A DNA stretch of 64,000 bases. It comes from Mesobacterium pallidum (lineage in GTDB: Bacteria > Pseudomonadota > Alphaproteobacteria > Rhodobacterales > Rhodobacteraceae). Below the pieces are notes generated by a model. It had not been told where the DNA came from and did no database searches. It worked only from the letters and a program-made list of their open reading frames with translations. A program made the translations under genes and the position numbers. The stretch covers positions 62,001 through 126,000 of the forward strand of contig NZ_JAIMID010000013.1 of assembly GCF_019966535.1 (NCBI RefSeq). Reading direction: 5' to 3'. Positions 16,618 to 24,862 of the stretch are shown here, in pieces; position 1 is the stretch's first letter; each line of letters opens with the position of its first letter.

Positions 16618-18006
16618 TCAGCCCTTCCCGATCGCAAAGCTCTTGACGTAGGCCTCGGGCTCGGCCGGATCGAAGGTCTTGCCCATGATCGTGTGCGACT
16701 TGTAGGTCACGTCGGGCGCCTCGTAGCCGAGATCGTTCATCACCTTCTTGGCGTCGGCAGCCAGGTACACCTGCTCTGCCACGGCGGCGTAGTCGATATC
16801 GTTCTCGATATAGCCCCAGCGCTTCATCTGGGTCAGGATCCAGACGCCCATCGAGTGCCAGGGGAAGGGGTCGAAGTCGATCCGGTCGGGCACCTGCTTC
16901 ACCTCGCCCAAGCCATCGGCATAGGTGCCGGTCAGCACCTGTTCGATCACCGGCACCGGCTGGTTGAGGTAGTTGGTGGGCGCGATGGCGGCGGAAATCT
17001 CTTTCCGGTTCTCGGGGTTCGACGCGTATTGCGTCGCGTCGATGATCGACTTGAGCAGCGCGCCATAGGTGTTCGGCAGCTCGGTCGCGAAGGACAGCGG
17101 CGCCGCGAAGGCGCAGCAGGGGTGCCCTTCCCAGATGTCCTTGGTCAGCGTGTGGATAAAGCCGATGCCTTCCCAGACCGCGCGCTGGTTGAACGGGTCG
17201 GGGCTGAGGTAGCCGTCAAGGTTGCCGGCGCGCAGGTTGGCGACCATTTCCGGCGGCGGAACCACGCGGATCTGGATATCGACATCGGGGTCCAGCCCGA
17301 ATTCGGCCACGTAGTAGCGCAGCAGGAAGTTGTGCATCGAATATTCGAAGGGCACGCCAAAGGTGAAGCCCTTCCACTGCTTGGGGTCGCGCTTGTCGAG
17401 ATGTTCGTTCGACAGCACGATGGCCTGGCCGTTGATGTTTTCCACGGCGGGCATGATGTAGGGCGTGGCAACCGACCCCGCGCCCAGCGTCATTGCCAGC
17501 GGCATCGGCGTCAGCATGTGGCTTGCGTCGTATTCGCCCGACAGCGACTTGTCGCGCGCCACCGCCCAGCCGGCGGTCTTGATGACCTGCGCGTTCAGGC
17601 CATAGCGTTCGTAAAAGCCCATTGGCTGCGCCATGATGATCGGCGTGGCGCAGGTGATCGGCACGAAACCGATGTTGAGGTCGGTCTTTTCCGGCGGCCC
17701 GAGTTCGTCGAGGATGGCGGCCTTGGCCTCGTTGATCGGGAAGACCGAGGCCAGCGCCGCGGCCACCGTGCCGCCGCCCAGCATGCCCATGAAGGACCGG
17801 CGGCCGATGTCGCTTTGCCCGAAGACGGACCGCACGATGGCGCTTTCCACCGCCCGTTCGAGCATCTGCTCGGAGGACATCTTTTCAGGCGCGACACTCT
17901 CCGCATGGTGGGCGTGCCCGGAGGCACAGCTGTCGCAGCCACATTCGGCGCCGTGCCGCAGGTCGGTCTTTTCCGAGAAGGGATTTCCAAGGCTCTTGAT
18001 CGTCAT
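16618..18006 (-). CDS. Nitrate/cyanate-type ABC transporter substrate-binding protein (NrtA/CynA-like)
   Basis: Binding protein (462 aa) of the NrtA/CmpA family; the mature fold starts near TDLNIGFVPITCATPIIMAQ. A twin-arginine-like export signal, GRRSFMGMLGGGTVAAALA, begins only near residue 78. It is preceded by an extension holding a Cys/His cluster, CGCDSCASGHAHH. The ATG at 18006 is preceded by AAAGGA at good spacing; a GTG at 18024 lies inside that ribosome site. First gene of the cyn operon, divergent from the PAS/AAA+ regulator with 202 bp between starts. The long pre-signal region is unusual and may bind metal or delay export (inference). Confidence 0.9.
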   Translation of the reverse strand: MTIKSLGNPFSEKTDLRHGAECGCDSCASGHAHHAESVAPEKMSSEQMLERAVESAIVRSVFGQSDIGRRSFMGMLGGGTVAAALASVFPINEAKAAILDELGPPEKTDLNIGFVPITCATPIIMAQPMGFYERYGLNAQVIKTAGWAVARDKSLSGEYDASHMLTPMPLAMTLGAGSVATPYIMPAVENINGQAIVLSNEHLDKRDPKQWKGFTFGVPFEYSMHNFLLRYYVAEFGLDPDVDIQIRVVPPPEMVANLRAGNLDGYLSPDPFNQRAVWEGIGFIHTLTKDIWEGHPCCAFAAPLSFATELPNTYGALLKSIIDATQYASNPENRKEISAAIAPTNYLNQPVPVIEQVLTGTYADGLGEVKQVPDRIDFDPFPWHSMGVWILTQMKRWGYIENDIDYAAVAEQVYLAADAKKVMNDLGYEAPDVTYKSHTIMGKTFDPAEPEAYVKSFAIGKG

Positions 18007-18142
18007 CGTCGTTCCTTTCGCCACTGATTGGCATCAGGATGGCGCGCAGTCTGACGCGAAAAAAGGCGCGGGGGGATGTTCGCGTAATGGGGTAAAATAA
18101 AATTAAAACAGATACTTAAACTCCGTGTGCGGTGAAGTGTTT

Positions 18143-18172
18143 TTACGAAATATCGTAATTTACGAAATTTCG
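18143..18172. promoter_or_regulatory. Repeated TTACGAAAT element between cyn operon and regulator
   Basis: Two direct repeats, TTACGAAATATCG (18143-18155) and TTACGAAATTTCG (18160-18172), are 17 bp apart. The first forms the inverted repeat TTACGA-AATA-TCGTAA. They lie in an AT-rich stretch about 140 bp upstream of the cyn start and 37-66 bp upstream of the divergent regulator. They are likely the binding site of that regulator (inference). No convincing sigma-54 promoter was found next to them. Confidence 0.6.
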
Positions 18173-18208
18173 CTACACGACGCTGCGCTGCGGCGCTAGG
18201 CTGGGCAC

Positions 18209-20080
18209 ATGAGCGTCATGACCCCCCTGGACGATTCCGTCCTCGCCGCCCTGCCCGAGGCCGCGATCATCCTCGACACCGCCCGCGACCGCATCGTCGC
18301 CTGCAACGCGCACGCGGCCCGGATGCTGGGGCTTGGCGGGACGGGGGCGGCGTTTTCCGACTTCCTCGGCGATGACCTGCCGCGCTTCATCGTCTTCGTC
18401 GAAGAGGTGGATCATCGGGGTGAGGGCTGGACCCGGTCGGTCACGCTGACCCCGCCCGGGGGCCAGCGGCTGGCCTGCGAGTTGCGCGCGCGCCCGGTGG
18501 CGGGGCAGCCCGGTCACCTGCTGCTGATGCTGATCGATCTCGACCAGCTCGACCGCCGCACCCAGCTGACCGAGACGGCGGACCTGCACCGCGCCGGCAT
18601 CCGCGAATGGAAGCGGGCCGAAGGCTTCTTTGCCGAGCTCGAGCGCCAGAACCAGCTGATCCTGAACGCGGCGGGCGAAGGCATCTACGGCATCAACGCC
18701 GACGGCAAGACCACCTTTGTGAACCGCGCGGCGCAGGAAATGCTGGGCTGGACCTCGGACGACCTGCTGGGCCGCGACATCCACGCGATGATCCACCACC
18801 ACCACCTCAACGGCGACTTCTACCACGCCCATGAATGCCCGATCTACCGGTCCTTCCGGTTCGAGCAGGTGAACCGGATCGACCACGAGGTGTTCTGGCG
18901 CAAGGACGGCAAGCCGATCCGCGTCGAATACGTCTCGACCCCGATTTACGACCAGAAGCTGCTGGCCGGGGCCGTGGTGATCTTTCGCGACATCACCGCG
19001 CGGCTCGAGGGCGAGCGCAAGCTGCGCGAGGCGCTGGACGAGGTCGCCGCCCTGCGCGACCGGCTGGAGCAGGAGAACGCCTACCTGCAGGAGGCGATCA
19101 CGACCGAGCGGGCGCATCACGCGATCATCGGCAATTCCTCGGCCATCCGGCAGGTGGTCACGCGGATCGACCTGGTGGCGCCGACCGATGCCACGGTGCT
19201 GATCACCGGCGAGGCGGGTACCGGCAAGGGCCTCGTGGCGACCGAGATCCACAAGGCCGGCGGGCGGTCGCGCCGGCCGCTGATCCATTTCAAATGCGGC
19301 TCGGTCGCGCCCGAGGACGTGGAGGCCGAGCTTTTCGGCCAGCTGCGCGGCGCCTTTGCCGGGGCGGCGCGCGACAAGCCCGGCAAGCTGGAACTGGCCC
19401 ATGGCGGCACGCTGTTCCTCGACGATGTCGAGGAACTGCCGATCGAGATCCAGGGCAAGCTGCTGCATGCGCTGCAAAGCCGCGCGGTGACGCGGCTGGG
19501 CGACACGCGGGAAAAGCCGCTCGACATCCGGGTGATCGCCGCGACCTCGCTGCCGCCGGACGAGCTGCGCAAGTCGGGCCGGATCCGCGAGGACCTGCAC
19601 CTTTTCCTCGACGTCTTCCCGATTGCCTGCCTGCCGCTGCGCGAGCGCCCCGAGGACATTCCGCTGCTGGCCGCGCACCTGCTGCGGCTGGCCTGCCGCC
19701 GTCTGAACCGGCCCGAACCGGTGCTGACCGAAGGGGTGGTCACGCAGCTGCAATCCTACGGCTGGCCCGGCAACGTGCGCGAGTTGAACAACGTGATGGA
19801 ACGCGCGGCCATCGTGTCGCAGAACCGCAAGCTGGTGGTCGAGATCGCGGGCGCCGCGCCCGGCCCGGCCCAGGCCGGCGCCGTGCGGACCGAGGCGCAG
19901 ATGCAGGACCTGGCCCGCGCCAACCTGGTCGCCGCCCTGCGCGAGACCGGGGGCCAGGTGTCGGGCGACGCGGGGGCCGCGCGGCTGCTCGGCATCAAGC
20001 CGACGACGCTTTATTCGCGGATGCACAAGCTGAACATCTCGGACGCGGACTGGGCCGCGGCCAAGGGGCCGCGTCCCTGA
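18209..20080 (+). CDS. PAS-AAA+-Fis regulator of the NtrC/FhlA type with altered sigma-54 loop
   Basis: A 623-aa regulator. Residues 8-110 and 140-270 form two PAS-like sensor domains; the second is a good PAS fold (NAAGEGIYGINADGKTTFVN). A short coiled coil (EGERKLREALDEVAALRDRLEQ in part) leads into the AAA+ domain at about 305-530, with Walker A GEAGTGKG near 334. The C-terminus (about 570-615) is a Fis-type helix-turn-helix (GAARLLGIKPTTLYSRM). The sigma-54 contact loop reads GAFAGA (residues 381-386), with alanine in place of the key threonine, and Walker B is LFLDD rather than LFLDE. It probably controls the divergent cyn operon, perhaps without sigma-54 (inference). Confidence 0.85.
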   Translation: MSVMTPLDDSVLAALPEAAIILDTARDRIVACNAHAARMLGLGGTGAAFSDFLGDDLPRFIVFVEEVDHRGEGWTRSVTLTPPGGQRLACELRARPVAGQPGHLLLMLIDLDQLDRRTQLTETADLHRAGIREWKRAEGFFAELERQNQLILNAAGEGIYGINADGKTTFVNRAAQEMLGWTSDDLLGRDIHAMIHHHHLNGDFYHAHECPIYRSFRFEQVNRIDHEVFWRKDGKPIRVEYVSTPIYDQKLLAGAVVIFRDITARLEGERKLREALDEVAALRDRLEQENAYLQEAITTERAHHAIIGNSSAIRQVVTRIDLVAPTDATVLITGEAGTGKGLVATEIHKAGGRSRRPLIHFKCGSVAPEDVEAELFGQLRGAFAGAARDKPGKLELAHGGTLFLDDVEELPIEIQGKLLHALQSRAVTRLGDTREKPLDIRVIAATSLPPDELRKSGRIREDLHLFLDVFPIACLPLRERPEDIPLLAAHLLRLACRRLNRPEPVLTEGVVTQLQSYGWPGNVRELNNVMERAAIVSQNRKLVVEIAGAAPGPAQAGAVRTEAQMQDLARANLVAALRETGGQVSGDAGAARLLGIKPTTLYSRMHKLNISDADWAAAKGPRP

Positions 20081-20886
20081 CCCCTTGGCGGGCCCCGGCG
20101 CGCACCCCGGGGCTGCCGCCGCCGGGAATGGATTGCCCGCGGCGCCTGTTAGGCGCGCCCGAGCCCGAAGCACGGCATGTCCTCCGGGGCAGCCCTGGTC
20201 GACCGGCCCTTGGAATAGCGGGCGATCAGCGCCGCCCGGCCCTGCGGATCGAGGGCCCGGCTGGCGGTCGCGTTCAGCGGTTTGCGGTCCTCATGTCGCC
20301 GGGTGAGATCGACCATGCAGGTGTCGCCGGGGCCGCGTCTTGCTTCGGGCCCACGCTTTCCAACCTGGCCGACCTGCACACCACGCTGCACCTCACTGTC
20401 CCGGCGCCTTTCGGTCCGAGGAGACGGTGCGCCACGCGTCGCATCATGCGGACATTGCGATGACCCTCGATCCGCTCGATCCGCACGATCCCAGTTCGCA
20501 GTGCGTGCTGGCCCGGGCCCGGGCACTGAACGGAGAGTTCGACGTGGCGAAGTCCCATTTCCAGCAGGGCTTCCTGCTCAACCCGACGCCCCTGCACCTG
20601 CGGGTGTCCCCGGCGCTGGGCGTTGCCTTTCGCGGCAACCTCGACCGGGCCTGCGCCCTTGCCGAAGACCTCGGTGACCGTGCCGCAGGTCGCGACGGCC
20701 TGCCCGTCGAAAAAAGACCAGCGCAGGGCAACAGGGGCATCGCAACCTCCGCACCTCCTTGAGCGTGCAGGTCGTGGGGATCATTCGGGTCATCGAATGC
20801 GGGGCGTGGTCGGGCGCCGGGCCCAACCGAGCGGGGCGCTGTGTATCGCGCATGACCCTTGGCCTGCGCCACGGCCCCGGGGCGGA
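20081..20886 (+). other. Low-information intergenic region
   Basis: About 800 bp between the PAS/AAA+ gene and the ferric-reductase-like gene. Overlapping arginine- and proline-rich open frames on both strands have no family features. The one exception is a TPR-like stretch at about 20418-20690, annotated separately as a remnant. Confidence 0.45.
20340..20690 (+). pseudogene. Remnant of a TPR-containing protein
   Basis: The plus-strand frame reads MTLDPLDPHDPSSQCVLARA followed by LNGEFDVAKSHFQQGFLLNP. This resembles the paired helices of TPR repeats found C-terminal in adenylate cyclase-like and SARP-like regulators (pattern LDPLDP...LA.AL.GEF..A..HF..AL.LNP). The sequence before it is not protein-like, and the match fades after about residue 90, so I read it as a decayed fragment. 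No ribosome site supports a separate small gene. Confidence 0.4.
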
Positions 20887-21513
20887 TCAGGCGGCGCCGC
20901 GGTCCCGGCGCGCGCGGGCCGGGCCGGCCCAGGGGCGCAGGCGCCGGATCGCCACGGCCAGCGCGCCCGCGACCGCGGTGCAGGCGGCGATCTTGGACAG
21001 GGGGCCCATGGTGCCCTCTATCAGCGCCGCGTGCGAGACACTGGCCGCGGCGACGACAAGGGCCGCGCCGGTATGGGCCAGCCGCCAGGTCCTTGGGCGC
21101 AGGCCAAGCGCCGTCCGGCGGGCCGCCAGGACGGCCGCGGCAACCAGCGCCCCCATCGCCACGACGCCGAACGCCGAGAACGCGGTCGGCGCGGTGAAGG
21201 TCAGCGCATCGACCATGTCGGGCGGGCTGGTGATCCACAGCCCGGCGACATGCACCGCGACGGCCAGCAGCAGCGCGACGCCGGTCCAGCGGTGCAGCCT
21301 GCGCCCTGTTCTCCCGGCTAGGGCCGGCAGCAGGCCGGCGGCCAGCAGAGGCTGCAGGACCAGCAGCGACAGCCCCGCGATCCCGGCAAAGCTGGCGGCC
21401 ACGTAGACGGGATCACGGTATTGCAGGTAGGGGCTGCCGGCCGCCGCGACCAGGGGCCAGGCGAGGAGGGCGGCAATCGCGCCCCAGGCCAGGATCGCGC
21501 GGGCGCGCGTCAC
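20887..21513 (-). CDS. Ferric-reductase-like transmembrane protein
   Basis: A 208-aa membrane protein with about six hydrophobic segments and histidines in the pattern of ferric reductase-like cytochrome b domains: HRWTGVALLLAVAVHVAGLW and WRLAHTGAALVVAAASVSHA. It probably binds heme b and passes electrons across the membrane. The GTG start at 21513 is 2 bp after the stop of the upstream Tat-signal protein gene, so the two form an operon. No flavin domain is attached. Its electron partner is unknown; the exported protein next door is a candidate. Confidence 0.75.
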   Translation of the reverse strand: MTRARAILAWGAIAALLAWPLVAAAGSPYLQYRDPVYVAASFAGIAGLSLLVLQPLLAAGLLPALAGRTGRRLHRWTGVALLLAVAVHVAGLWITSPPDMVDALTFTAPTAFSAFGVVAMGALVAAAVLAARRTALGLRPRTWRLAHTGAALVVAAASVSHAALIEGTMGPLSKIAACTAVAGALAVAIRRLRPWAGPARARRDRGAA

Positions 21514-21515
21514 GG

Positions 21516-22004
21516 TCAGGCCGGTTGCAGCACGAAATCCGCGCTGAGGCTGGTGTCGCGCGCGCTGGCCATGACCGGGCGCAGGAACACCGTCTGGAAG
21601 GCGCCGCTGTCATAGGCCAGGTGGCCATGCGGCTGTCCGAAGACGGGCACGATCTGCGGCATCTCGATCCGGAACAGGCCGTCCGCATCCGTCAGGGTGG
21701 CGCCATGGCTGTGCGGGTCGCGTTCGCGCCCCTCGGTGGTATGTGCCCAGACCTGGATGCGGATCCCGGACAGCGGGGCGCCATCGCCGGCCCGGCGCAC
21801 GGTGCCGGACATCACAAAGCCACCGCCGCCGATCCGGTCGACGAGGGGCGCGCCGGGCAGGTAGTTGTTGGCGCCGCCGCGCATCGAAGCCGTCGGGGCG
21901 AGGCCCTGCGCCCGGGCAGGCACCGCCAGCCCGGCCCCCGCGGCCAGCAGCGCGGCGGCCCCGGATGCGGCAAATCCACGGCGGGTGATCGGCGGTCGGG
22001 TCAT
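21516..22004 (-). CDS. Tat-exported intradiol-dioxygenase-like protein
   Basis: A 162-aa protein with a twin-arginine signal (ITRRGFAASGAAALLAAGAG) cut near PARA. The mature part resembles the beta-sandwich of intradiol ring-cleavage dioxygenases and related carboxypeptidase-regulatory folds: VMSGTVRRAGDGAPLSGIRI followed by a histidine-containing ERDPHSHG stretch and LTDADGLFRIEM. The classic iron-binding tyrosine/histidine set is not obvious, so catalytic activity is doubtful. The ATG at 22004 begins the signal peptide. Cotranscribed with the ferric-reductase-like gene. Confidence 0.7.
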   Translation of the reverse strand: MTRPPITRRGFAASGAAALLAAGAGLAVPARAQGLAPTASMRGGANNYLPGAPLVDRIGGGGFVMSGTVRRAGDGAPLSGIRIQVWAHTTEGRERDPHSHGATLTDADGLFRIEMPQIVPVFGQPHGHLAYDSGAFQTVFLRPVMASARDTSLSADFVLQPA

Positions 22005-22114
22005 GCGGAAGCCTCCCTTGGTGCATTGGCATCTGAACATAGACTAGCGCAGAATCGCGCCGGCGCAGGGGGGGCGGCCCTGCTTGCACGCCCTTGTGAT
22101 CATGTCGGCGGGCG

Positions 22115-23425
22115 TCAGAGGTAGGGCGCGATGATCTCGCGCAGGGACAGCCGGGCCTCAAGTCGGCTGCCCAGCAGGAACAGCCCGCCCAGCTTGCGCT
22201 GGATGTAGAGCACGTCCATCGGTACCGGCGGCGGGGCGTAGCCGGCGTCGGCCAGCGCCATGCCCTCGGCGTTCAGCTGCCGGACAAGGGTCCGGTCGGC
22301 AAAGTCGAACCGGTCGGCGCCGATGGCGTCGAGCACCTGCGCGATCATCCGCAGGATGCGCGGATCGAAGGGGCCGCCGGCGATCAGCCCCAGGTCCCGC
22401 GCCGCCGCCTGCACGCCGCCTGCATCACCGGCAAGCCCGGCGCGCAGCAGGTCGCGATAGGCCTGCGTGACGCCCCCGTCGAGGTCCCGCACCGCGCCGA
22501 AGTCCAGCAGCACGATCCGCCCGGTATCGGCGTTGTGCAGGTAATTGGCAAAGTTCGGATCGCTCTGCACCACGCCGAAGGCGAAGACCTCGCGCAGGGC
22601 GAGGTCCACCAGCGCTGCCATCACCCGGTTGCGCCCGTCCGCGTCCAGCGCCGCCACGCTTTCGATCGGGCGGCCGGCCATGAAGTCCATCGCCAGCACG
22701 CTGCGGCCGCTCCAGTCGGCGTGGAACCGGGGCACCGCGAACGTCGCGGAACCGTCCAGCAGCGCGGCAAAGCGCTCCATCTGGGCCCCTTCGCGCAGGT
22801 AGTCGGTTTCTTCGTGCAGCTGGCGGCGGGCCTCCTCGAGGTAGAGGGCCAGGTCAAGGCCCTTCGGCACCAGCCCAGACAGGCGCACCAGCGCACCGAC
22901 ATTGGCCACGTCGCTGTCGATGCTTTGCGCGATCCCCGGGTACTGGACCTTGATCGCCAGCGTTCGCCCATCCTTCAGGGTCGCGCGGTGCACCTGGCCG
23001 ATGCTGGCCGCCGCCACGGGGCGCACGTCGAACTGCCGGAAGGCGCGCTGCCAGTCCGGCCCCCAGGCCCCGGTCAGCGCCTGTTTCAGCTGCGATGGCG
23101 GCATCACATGTGCCTGGTCGCGCAGCCGGGCCAGGATCCCCGCCAGCTCGGGCGGCAGCAGTTCGCCGGCGTCCATCGACAGGATCTGGCCGACCTTCAT
23201 CGCGGCGCCGCGCATGCGCGCAAGTTCGTCGGCGACGCGGCGCAGGTTGCCGGGGGTCATCAGCAGCCGACGCGCCTCGGGTCGCGTGCCGCGCGCCACG
23301 TCTCCCAGCGCCTGGAGCGCCATGGTGCCCGCGACGCCCGCGGTCAACCCGCCCAGCCGGGCCAGGCGGGACATCCGGCCGGCGGGAACCTTGAGCGGGC
23401 GTGAAGGCCCGGCGCGGTCGTCCAT
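22115..23425 (-). CDS. ABC1/UbiB-family atypical kinase
   Basis: A 436-aa protein of the ABC1 (ADCK/UbiB) atypical kinase family, whose members support coenzyme Q biosynthesis or lipid handling. The family's KxGQ motif is present in GAAMKVGQILSMDAGELLP, followed by ASIGQVHRATLKDGR with the alanine-rich nucleotide loop, the lysine of AIKVQYPG, and the catalytic and metal sites NFANYLHN and LLDFGAV. No membrane helix is visible at the C-terminus, unlike UbiB itself. It stands alone with 110 bp upstream of the Tat-protein operon on the same strand. Confidence 0.88.
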   Translation of the reverse strand: MDDRAGPSRPLKVPAGRMSRLARLGGLTAGVAGTMALQALGDVARGTRPEARRLLMTPGNLRRVADELARMRGAAMKVGQILSMDAGELLPPELAGILARLRDQAHVMPPSQLKQALTGAWGPDWQRAFRQFDVRPVAAASIGQVHRATLKDGRTLAIKVQYPGIAQSIDSDVANVGALVRLSGLVPKGLDLALYLEEARRQLHEETDYLREGAQMERFAALLDGSATFAVPRFHADWSGRSVLAMDFMAGRPIESVAALDADGRNRVMAALVDLALREVFAFGVVQSDPNFANYLHNADTGRIVLLDFGAVRDLDGGVTQAYRDLLRAGLAGDAGGVQAAARDLGLIAGGPFDPRILRMIAQVLDAIGADRFDFADRTLVRQLNAEGMALADAGYAPPPVPMDVLYIQRKLGGLFLLGSRLEARLSLREIIAPYL

Positions 23426-23953
23426 GGCAACAGGCTCCTTGCGTCAGCTCATGCGCAGTCCGGTCCGGCCGTGCATGGCCGGACCGAGATGGGCGTCATG
23501 CTTGCCCATGACCGGGACATGGACCGCAGGGCCGCGGCGTCAAGAGCCGGCTGGGGCGCGCCGCCGACGCGGCATTTTCCCGGTTTTGCCGCCAGTGTTT
23601 CGCAGTCTCGCCATTGCGGGTTGAAACAGCTGAAACGCCTCCGAACCACGCGCCGGGTCAAACAATGGGACGCGCCCATTTGAAACATCCGGCGATTGCC
23701 CTGGGGTCGGTTCCTTCCAGGAAACCCGTGATCGGGCAGACCCGGTTCGGCGATTACCGCGACCTGCCCGGCAGTCTCACATGGCCGATGGATGCCGCGG
23801 GACGGGTCAGGCGACAGGCGCAGCACGGCGTAGGTGACGACCGTATCCGCCCGCCCAAGCTGCGCGGCCGGGACGGCACTCGCAGAGAGGCCGCCTCGGG
23901 GCGTGAGCACGAGGTCTCGCGCCGCCGTCCCGGCCGGCTGAACGCCAGCCCCG
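23426..23953 (+). other. Intergenic region, no gene supported
   Basis: About 530 bp between the ABC1 kinase and the 2-hydroxyacid dehydrogenase. Reading frames of 70-150 codons occur on both strands, but none has a family match, a convincing ribosome site or neighbour-like codon use. No RNA gene was recognised. Confidence 0.45.
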
Positions 23954-24862
23954 TTACCCGAGGCAGGCGTCCACCTGGCGCCGGATGTCCTGCGCCAGCT
24001 CGTCGGCGAAATTGCCGGTGATCGCGGCGATATGCGGGGTCAGGATCGTGTTCGGCAAGGCCGCAAAGCGCGGATCGGGGGCAGGCTCGCCTCGGAAGAC
24101 ATCCAGCGCGGCGCCGGCGATCCGGCCGGTGGAGAGCGCGTCGATCAGCGCCTCTTCGTCCACCACGCTGCCGCGGGCGACGTTGACAAGGAAGCCCTCG
24201 GGGCCCAGGGCCGACAGGATGCGGGCGTCGATCAGCCGCTCGGTCTCGGCCCCGCCGGGCAGGGTCAGGACCAGGAAATCGACGCGGGCGGCCAAGGCTT
24301 CGAGGTCGGGCTCATAGGGCCAGGGGGCGTCCGGGCGCGGATTGCGGCCGTGGTAGACGGGGCGCAACCCGCAGCCCTCCAGCCGCTCGGCCACCAGCCT
24401 CCCGATCCGGCCGAGGCCGACGATGCCGACGCTGCGGCCAGAGACACGGACCCGGCTGCCGAAATGCGCCCCGGCCCAGGTGCCGCTGCGCACATGGGCG
24501 TCGGCGCGGACGATGTCGCGGGCCAGTGCGTACAGCAGCGCGACCGCCATGTCCGCCGTGTCCGAGCTGACGAGGTCGCCGGTGTCGTGCAGCGTTACGC
24601 CCCGCGCGGCGAGGTCGCCCATGTCGAAGAGATCGCGCCCCGCGCCAGCCGAGACGATGTCCGACAGCCCGGGCATCAGGTCCAGCAACGCGGGCCGCGC
24701 GCCGTTCACGGCCGAGGTCACGGCGCAGCGGATCGCGGCGCGGCGGGGGGCGGGCAGGTCAGCGATGCCGTCGGCCTTTATCACGGTGCCAACCTCCGAC
24801 AGGGCATCGACAACCGAGTCCATCATGTAGCCCAGCAGGGCGATGTCGGGACGTTCAGCCAT
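23954..24862 (-). CDS. D-isomer-specific 2-hydroxyacid dehydrogenase
   Basis: NAD(P)-dependent oxidoreductase (302 aa) interconverting 2-keto and D-2-hydroxy acids. The Rossmann motif is VGIVGLGRIGRLVAERL around residue 145. The catalytic arginine is in LVNVARGSVVDEEAL, the glutamate follows in FRGEPAP and the histidine in LTPHIAA. The ATG at 24862 overlaps the end of the GntR gene by 8 bp; the frame runs open upstream only within that gene. It is the last gene of a seven-gene operon with a PotABCD-like transporter and a 2-oxoglutarate dioxygenase, suggesting a catabolic reduction or oxidation step. Confidence 0.9.
   Translation of the reverse strand: MAERPDIALLGYMMDSVVDALSEVGTVIKADGIADLPAPRRAAIRCAVTSAVNGARPALLDLMPGLSDIVSAGAGRDLFDMGDLAARGVTLHDTGDLVSSDTADMAVALLYALARDIVRADAHVRSGTWAGAHFGSRVRVSGRSVGIVGLGRIGRLVAERLEGCGLRPVYHGRNPRPDAPWPYEPDLEALAARVDFLVLTLPGGAETERLIDARILSALGPEGFLVNVARGSVVDEEALIDALSTGRIAGAALDVFRGEPAPDPRFAALPNTILTPHIAAITGNFADELAQDIRRQVDACLG

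Noticed and set aside
18007..18208. Possible sigma-54 promoter for the cyn operon
   Set aside because: No TGGC-N8-TTGC-type pair with correct spacing was recognised on the minus strand.
18173..20173. 666-codon minus-strand frame opposite the PAS/AAA+ gene
   Set aside because: High-GC antisense shadow without recognisable domains.
23426..23953. Open frames of up to 150 codons between the ABC1 kinase and the dehydrogenase
   Set aside because: No ribosome site, family match or consistent codon pattern on either strand.
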